Part shown: positions 15,092-21,543 of the stretch, one piece after another
How the letters are laid out: every line of letters begins with the position of its first letter
How positions within the stretch are numbered: position 1 is the first letter of the stretch
Source of the DNA: an uncultured Ruminiclostridium sp.
GTDB taxonomy: Bacteria; Bacillota; Clostridia; Oscillospirales; Ruminococcaceae
NCBI GenBank assembly: GCA_947624435.1
Contig: CANQKE010000022.1
Span: 1-42,875, forward strand
DNA: 42,875 nt
Direction of reading: 5' to 3'
Notes under the pieces: generated by a model
The model's input: the letters and a program-made list of their open reading frames with translations, nothing else
Database searches by the model: none
Told to the model about the DNA's origin: nothing
Program-made: the position numbers and the translations under genes

Positions 15092-17071
15092 TCACTTCGC
15101 CTCATCATTTTTCATCTTATCATACAGCTCTCCGCGGAAGTCCATCTGATGGAAATCGCCGTTTTCGGTTTCCCGAAACAGCTTATCTCCGAGGTCTATG
15201 CGGATAACGTCATGGACGGAATTTCTGTCGGAAAACGGCAGCAGCTCCATGTATTTTTCCCCGTACCAGTGCTTAAGATAATCGTCGTACCTTTTAAGCA
15301 CCGGCAGCGAGTGCCCGCAAAAATCTTTATAGGTTATCTCGTCAAACCATTCCGACGGGAACGCGCCGACCTTTTTAAGATTGAATCCGCTGCCGTCTAT
15401 ACGAAAATGCGTATCCTTTTTTTCGTATTGCTCCAGCAGCTTTATATATAAATGTCTGAAAAACGTGGTGGGGAACAGCCGCATTATCGGCAATGCAAAC
15501 AGTGAAAAGTAGTAGTGTATATGCTTTCTCGGACGGTTTACCCACCGCATGCCCAGCACGCGGCGCATTATCTGTATCTTGCGGATATGGCGCGCTTGCT
15601 TTTTCGGCTTGTCGGAAGTCTTGTAATATACGAAAATATCGATATATACGCCGTTGTGCATTTTGAACTGATTTGCGTAAGAGGTGGAGAACACGGTGTT
15701 TTCCACGCGTATTTTATCGTGGATATAAAGGCTCTCCGGCTCAAGGTCGGTGGTCTGATAGAAATAATTATGAGTAAGCTCCGGCGGGCAGACCTTTACG
15801 AATTTCTTGTAATCCTCCGGCAGCATTCCTATATCCATATCGTCGTCCCACGGGATAAAGCCGCCGTGCCGCAAAGCGCCGAGCATGCTTCCTCCGGCGA
15901 GGAAATACTTTATATCATGCTTTTTGCATATCTCGTCTATCTGAAGTATAAGCTCCAGCTCTAACTGCCTTATGCGGTCTATCTTGCCGTAATAAACGTC
16001 TATCTTTCTGGTGACGTAATGCTCGTTGTCCTCTAACGCGGAGAGCGCGGTGGCGTGTATGGATTCTCTTAAATTAGTGGACATCGCCTTGGATTTTTTC
16101 GCGCCGACGATGAATTTTATCTTGCGGGGATTAAGCACATGATAGCGCATGATATTGCTCGGCTCGCCCTCGGTCTTAAGCTCTATTTTAAGGTGAGTGA
16201 ACAGCGTATACAGATCGTAGATAAGCTCGAACAGGGAGAAATGCCAGGAGCTTATCTGGTATATATTGCCGTTTACGTCCGCGACGGCGACTATCAGTGT
16301 TTTTATCACCGCGTCTTTGATATAGGACGCCGACCAGTATTCCACCCTGGCGTCGGCGGGCGCGGTTATCGAACCCGAATTTTTTATCTCGTAAATAAAT
16401 TTCTGCAAGGTAACTCCGCTGTCGTCCGGTATATGCGGGCCTATCAGCGTATCTATTCGTATCGCGTTTATTTTAAGCGTTTCTGCGTAGCCGCGGCAGA
16501 CCTCTTCTAACCTAAGCAAGGTATGCGGCGCGCTGCCCGGCTCGGCATTTCGATAAACGACCTCGTATTCTCTTTCGGAAATGCCGTATAACCCCTCCGG
16601 CAGCGTATCTATAGGGGGTATATATACCGCGTGCAAAAATACGCAGTTATTAAGGCTCGAAGCATAATCAAGATAGCTTTTGAGCAATTCGCAGCGTTTG
16701 TCCGCGTCGGTAGGCTTGCGAAGATTTGTAAAGAAAACTATCAGCGTCTTTGTTTTATCGTCAAGTCCCGCGTCGATGATCTTTGCGGGATTATCCTCTT
16801 TAAGCTCGTCCAAATCGTCGTATCTTGTCACTATGTCGGGAAATTTGTCGTCGATAAACCGCTCAAAAAAGTCGTCTTTTCCGCCGTCCTCATAGACAAG
16901 GCTTATCACGGCGGGCTTTTCCTCCGTCACATTGCGCGCCAAAGAGGCGGCGAGGTAATAGGAATAAGGGTGCCCGTCGCAAACGATAATGCAGTTTTTG
17001 AATTTCATCATGCTAAGCGAGGATATCTGTTTTCCCGCGCTGTTGACTATATCATATACATATTCGCTCAT
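15092..17071 (-). CDS. LicD-family phosphotransferase fused to a degenerate epimerase-like domain
   Basis: A 659-residue two-part protein. The C-terminal part (about 370-640) is a LicD domain: AGGSMLGALRHGGFIPWDDD with Asp409-411 and Asp413 is the metal/nucleotide motif of enzymes that move phosphocholine or phospho-alditol groups from CDP-donors onto glycans. The N-terminal part (about 24-300) resembles an extended SDR epimerase in its later half (GPHIPDDSG; YWSASYIKDAV). It lacks the GxxGxxG loop and the YxxxK pair, so it probably is not catalytic. It is the last large gene of the operon with the epimerase, cytidylyltransferase and CDP-glycerol transferase genes. The ATG at 17071 has no close ribosome site; instead an 8-codon frame overlaps it (see 17068-17103). 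Confidence 0.85.
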   Translation of the reverse strand: MSEYVYDIVNSAGKQISSLSMMKFKNCIIVCDGHPYSYYLAASLARNVTEEKPAVISLVYEDGGKDDFFERFIDDKFPDIVTRYDDLDELKEDNPAKIIDAGLDDKTKTLIVFFTNLRKPTDADKRCELLKSYLDYASSLNNCVFLHAVYIPPIDTLPEGLYGISEREYEVVYRNAEPGSAPHTLLRLEEVCRGYAETLKINAIRIDTLIGPHIPDDSGVTLQKFIYEIKNSGSITAPADARVEYWSASYIKDAVIKTLIVAVADVNGNIYQISSWHFSLFELIYDLYTLFTHLKIELKTEGEPSNIMRYHVLNPRKIKFIVGAKKSKAMSTNLRESIHATALSALEDNEHYVTRKIDVYYGKIDRIRQLELELILQIDEICKKHDIKYFLAGGSMLGALRHGGFIPWDDDMDIGMLPEDYKKFVKVCPPELTHNYFYQTTDLEPESLYIHDKIRVENTVFSTSYANQFKMHNGVYIDIFVYYKTSDKPKKQARHIRKIQIMRRVLGMRWVNRPRKHIHYYFSLFALPIMRLFPTTFFRHLYIKLLEQYEKKDTHFRIDGSGFNLKKVGAFPSEWFDEITYKDFCGHSLPVLKRYDDYLKHWYGEKYMELLPFSDRNSVHDVIRIDLGDKLFRETENGDFHQMDFRGELYDKMKNDEAK

Positions 17072-17103
17072 ATTTGTTTCGCGCCGCGGCGCATTTTCTC
17101 CTT
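17068..17103 (-). promoter_or_regulatory. Ribosome site plus 8-codon leader ORF coupled to the LicD start
   Basis: AAGGAG (17098-17103) lies 3 nt before an ATG (17092-17094) that opens the frame MRRGAKQI, ending at TGA 17068-17070. That TGA overlaps the LicD ATG (17069-17071). The LicD ATG itself is 26 nt from the AAGGAG, so translation may reach it by termination-reinitiation. Confidence 0.4.
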
Positions 17104-17113
17104 AAGGTAATTT

Positions 17114-18151
17114 TCAGCGCATGCTTTCGGTCATTTTTTCAAGGCCGGTGCGCAAATCGACCTTTTCCGTCCAGCCCAGACTTTTGAGCTTTTTATTGGA
17201 CAACACAGAATCCTTTATCGGGGAGAACTTGCTTTTCTCCTCCTCGGTAGGCAGGTCAAAGCGGAGCGTCACGCCCTCGTCCTTATATATATCCTCGAGC
17301 GTTTTGCCGATATTTGCGATAGTGGTGGTGCAAAGCGAAGAGGCGATATTATACGCCTGCCTGTCCTCGCCCGAGAGCAGCACGGTAAGCAGTCCCGAAA
17401 CAGCGTCGGATATATAGGTGTAGGAGCGAAGCTGCTCTCCCTTGCTTTTAAGCACCATTTCCCCGCGCTGTGCGGCGGCTCTTGTAAGTATAGCCACCAC
17501 CTTGGAGTCGTCCTTTTTTATCCCCGCGCCGAAGATGTAGCTGAGTCTTCCGATAGAAACGTTCAGCCCGTACTGGGCGGAAAAGCACACCGCCGCCGTT
17601 TCGCACGCCTTTTTGCTGATAGGATAGCAGGAGCGGGGATTTACCGCGTCTATCCTGCCGTATTTGTCCTCCGGCGTTTCTCCCCCGTCGGTATTGCCGT
17701 ATATTTCTATGGTGGAAACGTACAGGAATTTTTCGGCGTTGCAGCGCTTTGCAAGCTCCAGCATATTAAAAGTACCGTAAAAGTTGGTCTTCATCGTGCC
17801 TGTCGGGTCCGCGGCGTATTCTTTAGGCGCGGCGTTGCTGGCGCAGTGTATAACGTAATTCGCGCCGCCGTCGTAATTTATCCCGTCGGTAACGTCGCCC
17901 TGTACAAATTCCATAAGTCCGGTATTTGAATACTGCCGGAACATTTCTTTTGCGCGCGGTACATTCCTTACCAAAGCGGCTATCTTTATCTTTTCGCCGT
18001 AATTCATACTTCTGTACATAAGCGCGCGGATAAGGCAGGAGCCGATAAAGCCGGTCGCTCCGGTGATGAACACGGTCTTTCCGTCAAGATGTTTCCAGTC
18101 GATAAAGTCGCTCTCCGCGACCTGCTGTGCGTCCTGTTGTAAAATATCCAT
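17114..18151 (-). CDS. NAD-dependent epimerase/dehydratase (extended SDR)
   Basis: A 345-residue extended short-chain dehydrogenase. The nucleotide loop is GATGFIG (31-37), with STIEIYG (Ser146, Thr147) and the catalytic YPISK (Tyr176, Lys180). SYTYISDAV later in the chain is the usual substrate-domain segment. Such enzymes change nucleotide-linked sugars (epimerase, 4,6-dehydratase or decarboxylase); the substrate cannot be read. It begins 10 bp after the cytidylyltransferase stop, with GGAGG before the ATG, and is followed 42 bp later by the LicD fusion. The setting suggests a role in building a CDP- or NDP-linked surface-glycan precursor. Confidence 0.88.
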   Translation of the reverse strand: MDILQQDAQQVAESDFIDWKHLDGKTVFITGATGFIGSCLIRALMYRSMNYGEKIKIAALVRNVPRAKEMFRQYSNTGLMEFVQGDVTDGINYDGGANYVIHCASNAAPKEYAADPTGTMKTNFYGTFNMLELAKRCNAEKFLYVSTIEIYGNTDGGETPEDKYGRIDAVNPRSCYPISKKACETAAVCFSAQYGLNVSIGRLSYIFGAGIKKDDSKVVAILTRAAAQRGEMVLKSKGEQLRSYTYISDAVSGLLTVLLSGEDRQAYNIASSLCTTTIANIGKTLEDIYKDEGVTLRFDLPTEEEKSKFSPIKDSVLSNKKLKSLGWTEKVDLRTGLEKMTESMR

Positions 18152-18161
18152 ATATCCTCCG

Positions 18162-18869
18162 TCAGCCGTTTTCTCTTTCCATTTGAGTGAGGTACGCCTC
18201 TAAAAGCGCGATATCCTCCGCGGTGGTTATCTTAAAATTGGAGTTCTGCCCCAGCACGAAATGCACCGTTTCACCCAGCTCCACTAACAGCGTGCAGGTA
18301 GCGACGGTGTCGGTTATCCCGCGCTTTTTCGCTTCCTCATGCGCCCATATAAACTTGCCGAGCCTTAAGCTCTGCGGGGTCTGAGTACGCCAGATAAGAC
18401 TTCTGTCTACCACCTTGTTGGAGGTCTCCTTATCCTCGCTGTACAGCAGCGCTTCCGTGGCGGGGATACTGGTTATCGCGGTGCCGAATTCCACCACGCC
18501 CGCGATATTGGCGTGGATTATATCGTCGGACAGCAGCGGGCGCACCGCGTCGTGGATAACGATAATATCGTCCTCGTCGCAGTCGGCTCTCAGCGCCTCC
18601 ATGCCGTTTCTGAGCGATTCCATTCCGGTCTTGCCGCCGGGTATTATCCATTTCAGCTTGGTTATCCCGTAACGCTGAACGTACTTTCTGAGTATATCCT
18701 CCCAGCCCTTAAGGCATACCACCGCGATAGCGTCTATCGAGGAATTTTTCTGGAACGCCTCTAACGTATAGATGATTATGGGCTTGCCCTTTACCACTAT
18801 AAACTGCTTGGGCGTGGTGTTGTTCATTCTTGCGCCGACTCCTCCGGCGATGACCAGTCCGATGTTCAT
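18162..18869 (-). CDS. IspD/TarI-family cytidylyltransferase
   Basis: A 235-residue nucleotidyltransferase. The CTP loop is AGGVGARM with PKQF, and HDAVRPL, RTQTPQ and NFKITTAEDI complete the signature shared by IspD (methylerythritol pathway) and TarI (ribitol-5-phosphate cytidylyltransferase). Sequence motifs alone do not separate the two. The neighbours (CDP-glycerol-type transferase, epimerase, LicD) favour a TarI-like role making a CDP-alditol for surface polymers, but a housekeeping IspD cannot be excluded. AAAGGA precedes the ATG. A parS-like palindrome lies between this gene and the one upstream. Confidence 0.87.
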   Translation of the reverse strand: MNIGLVIAGGVGARMNNTTPKQFIVVKGKPIIIYTLEAFQKNSSIDAIAVVCLKGWEDILRKYVQRYGITKLKWIIPGGKTGMESLRNGMEALRADCDEDDIIVIHDAVRPLLSDDIIHANIAGVVEFGTAITSIPATEALLYSEDKETSNKVVDRSLIWRTQTPQSLRLGKFIWAHEEAKKRGITDTVATCTLLVELGETVHFVLGQNSNFKITTAEDIALLEAYLTQMERENG

Positions 18870-18895
18870 ATTATTTCCTTTCCCGCACGCGATAA

Positions 18896-18911
18896 TGTTA
18901 CACGTGGAACA
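18896..18911. other. parS-like centromere site (ParB/Spo0J binding)
   Basis: TGTTACACGTGGAACA fits the palindromic pattern TGTTNCACGTGNAACA, differing from TGTTTCACGTGAAACA only at the two positions 5 and 12. It lies in a 45-bp gap between two genes, with symmetric flanks (AATGTT and AACATT). ParB spreads from such sites, which cluster near chromosome origins. mnmE, a gene often close to the origin and parAB in Firmicutes, is 1.3 kb away. Confidence 0.75.
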
Positions 18912-18914
18912 TTT

Positions 18915-20045
18915 TTAAGAGATGTGCTTTTTGCTCTCTTCCATTATTGTATCATAAATGCGCCGGGTAGCCTGTCCGTCACAGCCGGACATATATTCCC
19001 GCTTAAAGCGGCGCATTTTTTCCCTGTCGAAGTTTTCGTACTCTTCCTTAACGGCGGCGGCAAGCTCGTCCTTGTCAGTCACTATCCTGCCGGGAAGAGT
19101 TTTATAATCGATATAAAAGCCCCTCCTGCTGCCGTAGGTATCGTAATCCGGCGCAAACAGCACCAGCGGCTTTTCAAAAAGCGAATATTCAAATATCACC
19201 GTGGAATAATCGGATATAAGCAGGTCGGCTACCGGCAGCAGTTCCTCCGTCGGTATCCCGCAGCTTATTTCCTTATCGTGAAAATGCGGGTGCAGCCGTA
19301 TCAGAAGATACCAGTCCTCCCCCAGCAGCCCGCGCAGCTTTAACACGTCCTCTTTGCCCTCAAGGTAAGGAAGCGCGGCGTTTCCTCTGAAGGTGGGAGC
19401 CCACACCGCAAGCTTTTTGCCCCGCGCATTAGGGTACAGCCGGTACAGCTTTTCCTTGCATTTTGCAAGATGATCTTCATCAAAATAGATATCGGTGCGG
19501 CTTACCCCGAGCGGCCTTACTATCCCGTCCGGCAATTGCATAGCGCGGGAATATACCGGCACGCAGGCGGGCGAGCTTACCGTCACAAGGTCGTAATTTT
19601 TAATGACCCTGCCTTTGTAATAGGAGGGTATGTCATCCTCTGCCTCATACGCGAACCGCTTGAAGATACCGCAGGCGTGCCACAGCTGCACCACGACGGT
19701 CTCCGGCTTTTTCCTTGCGGCGGATACCGGAAGAAAATAGTCGCAGATAACAACAAACCCCGCCTTAGCGTACAGCTTTTCAAAACGCAGCATGTTCTTA
19801 AGGGTGGTAAACGCGCCGTCATGGCCGTAATCGCTGAACAGCTCGGCTACATTATACCCGTTTTCTATGAATTTCTCGCTGAGCAATTTCATGCTGTAGG
19901 GCATTTCGTGATGGTGCGCGTCGGCGAATATCACTAAGCTCTTGTCCGTTTCTTTATGCCGATAAATATTATAGCACAACGGCAAAAGCACCGCTTGCGA
20001 AAACATTTTTATAAGCTGCTTTATAAAAAATCCCGCTTTTTTCAT
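18915..20045 (-). CDS. CDP-glycerol:polyol-phosphate glycerophosphotransferase-like protein (TagF/TarF family)
   Basis: About 376 residues of the Glyphos_transf family. QLWHACGIFKRF, WAPTFRG, LIRLHPHF and LISDYSTVIFEYSLF are the conserved stretches that bind the CDP-alditol donor. It probably adds glycerol- or ribitol-phosphate to a lipid- or glycan-linked acceptor at the inner face of the membrane. An N-terminal amphipathic stretch (FFIKQLIKMFSQ) may bind the membrane. The start is uncertain: ATG at 20045 or 20057, or GTG at 20063, and none has a good ribosome site. It is the first gene of the operon, 45 bp before the cytidylyltransferase, with a promoter at 20093-20121. Confidence 0.87.
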   Translation of the reverse strand: MKKAGFFIKQLIKMFSQAVLLPLCYNIYRHKETDKSLVIFADAHHHEMPYSMKLLSEKFIENGYNVAELFSDYGHDGAFTTLKNMLRFEKLYAKAGFVVICDYFLPVSAARKKPETVVVQLWHACGIFKRFAYEAEDDIPSYYKGRVIKNYDLVTVSSPACVPVYSRAMQLPDGIVRPLGVSRTDIYFDEDHLAKCKEKLYRLYPNARGKKLAVWAPTFRGNAALPYLEGKEDVLKLRGLLGEDWYLLIRLHPHFHDKEISCGIPTEELLPVADLLISDYSTVIFEYSLFEKPLVLFAPDYDTYGSRRGFYIDYKTLPGRIVTDKDELAAAVKEEYENFDREKMRRFKREYMSGCDGQATRRIYDTIMEESKKHIS

Positions 20046-20092
20046 AATCACGACCATACTCACAGTTTTTATCTAAAAAATCACACTAGATA

Positions 20093-20121
20093 AGTATACC
20101 ACAGTATACCTTATTTGTCAA
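20093..20121 (-). promoter_or_regulatory. Promoter of the phospho-alditol operon with an inverted repeat in its spacer
   Basis: TTGACA (20116-20121), 17 nt and TATACT (20093-20098) on the minus strand. GTATAC occurs at 20094-20099 and 20104-20109, separated by CACA, forming an inverted repeat that overlaps the -10 element and is a candidate operator. Confidence 0.75.
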
Positions 20122-20149
20122 TTTAGAACCGAGCCGATTCCCGCATGCC

Positions 20150-21526
20150 TTATTTTCCGACACAAAAGCGGCGGAACACCCCGTCTATTATCTCTTCTCC
20201 CGCTTCCCTGCCGTCCAGCTCGTAAAGGCAGGACAGCGCCGCCTCAAGCTCCACGCCCGCCGCGTCCGCGGTCATACCGTTGCAAAGCGCGTTATACGCC
20301 GCGTCGGCGTGAGCTTTCGCCCTTAACGCGCAGTCGCGCTGGCGGTCGTTCGCCAAAAAGCCCTCCGACGGGTCGAAATTCTTCACCCCGCAAAGCATGG
20401 TGACGGCGTTTGTAAATTCCTCCAGCCCGCCGCCGTTTTTCGCGGATATTATTACAGGCTCGCCGAGCTTTTTGGCTAGAGCCAAAACGTCCTCGCACAG
20501 CGTAAGGTCGGATTTATTTATCACCGGCAAAACGGTCTTGCCGCCGTCAAGCAAAAGAGTTACCAGCCGCCTGTCCTCGTCGGAGGCAGGACGTGAGCCG
20601 TCGAACACCGCGATCACAAGCCGCGCGGTATCTATGCGGGACAGCATCTTTTCTATCCCTATCTCCTCCGCCTTGTCGGACGCCGTGCGAAGTCCCGCGC
20701 AGTCCGCAAGCCTTAACAGCACATCGCCGATATTTATCGTTTCCTCTATCACGTCGCGGGTAGTGCCCTCTATATCGGTAACTATGCTGGTATCGCTGCC
20801 GGAAAGCAAATTCATAAGCGTGGATTTTCCGGCGTTGGGCTTTCCGACTATCGCGGCGGATATGCCCTCTCTTAACACCCTGCCGTCCTCAAAGCCCTTT
20901 ATAAGCCCGTCAAGCTCCCGACATATCTTTTCGGTGCGGGCTTTCCAGTCGGCGTTTATTATCTCGTCCTCGTCCATAGCCTCGTCGGGATAATCTATCC
21001 ACGCGGTTATCTCCTCCGCAGCGGAACGTATATCGTCGCATAAACGCTCCGTCCTTTTATGAAGCGCACCGTCGTGCTGAGCCTTTGCCGCCGCTATAGA
21101 GCCGTCGCTCTCGGCGTTGATAAGGTCTATAACCGCCTCCGCCTCGGTAAGAGAAAGCTTGCCGCTAAGCAGCGCACGTTTGGTAAATTCCCCGGCGGCC
21201 GCAGGTCTTGCGCCCGATTCTATGCAGGCCGAAAGTACCCGCCTTGTCACCAATATCCCGCCGTGACAGGTTATCTCCGCGACGTTCTCTCCGGTATAGC
21301 TGTGCGGCGCACGAAATACCGTAAGTATCCCGTCGTCTAATCTGCGGCCATTCTTTATTATCTCGCCGTATGCCGCAGAATATCCCGGCATATCCTTTAT
21401 GCTTTTTACGGGATATTTCGGAGAGAACACCTTTTCCGCCAACGTCAAAGCGTCAGGTCCGGATATCCTTATCATAGACACGCCGCCCCGCGCGGGAGGA
21501 GTGGATATTGCCGCTATGCAGTCCAT
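20150..21526 (-). CDS. mnmE: tRNA modification GTPase MnmE (TrmE)
   Basis: 458 residues, the family's usual length. An N-terminal tetrahydrofolate-binding domain (1-120, with SGPDAL and FRAPHSYTGEN) is followed by helices and an inserted GTPase domain. The GTPase boxes are G1 GKPNAGKST (228-236), G2 TTRD (255-258), G3 DCAG (275-278) and G4 NKSD. The C-terminal CVGK holds the conserved catalytic Cys (usually CIGK). With MnmG it makes the 5-substituted uridine at the wobble position of tRNAs. A frame open to a TTG at 21541 is rejected because the ATG at 21526 has GAAAGGA at proper distance. It follows the SecA-like gene by 17 bp; mnmG is not in the window. Confidence 0.96.
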   Translation of the reverse strand: MDCIAAISTPPARGGVSMIRISGPDALTLAEKVFSPKYPVKSIKDMPGYSAAYGEIIKNGRRLDDGILTVFRAPHSYTGENVAEITCHGGILVTRRVLSACIESGARPAAAGEFTKRALLSGKLSLTEAEAVIDLINAESDGSIAAAKAQHDGALHKRTERLCDDIRSAAEEITAWIDYPDEAMDEDEIINADWKARTEKICRELDGLIKGFEDGRVLREGISAAIVGKPNAGKSTLMNLLSGSDTSIVTDIEGTTRDVIEETINIGDVLLRLADCAGLRTASDKAEEIGIEKMLSRIDTARLVIAVFDGSRPASDEDRRLVTLLLDGGKTVLPVINKSDLTLCEDVLALAKKLGEPVIISAKNGGGLEEFTNAVTMLCGVKNFDPSEGFLANDRQRDCALRAKAHADAAYNALCNGMTADAAGVELEAALSCLYELDGREAGEEIIDGVFRRFCVGK

Positions 21527-21543
21527 ATGATTTCCTTTCAAGC

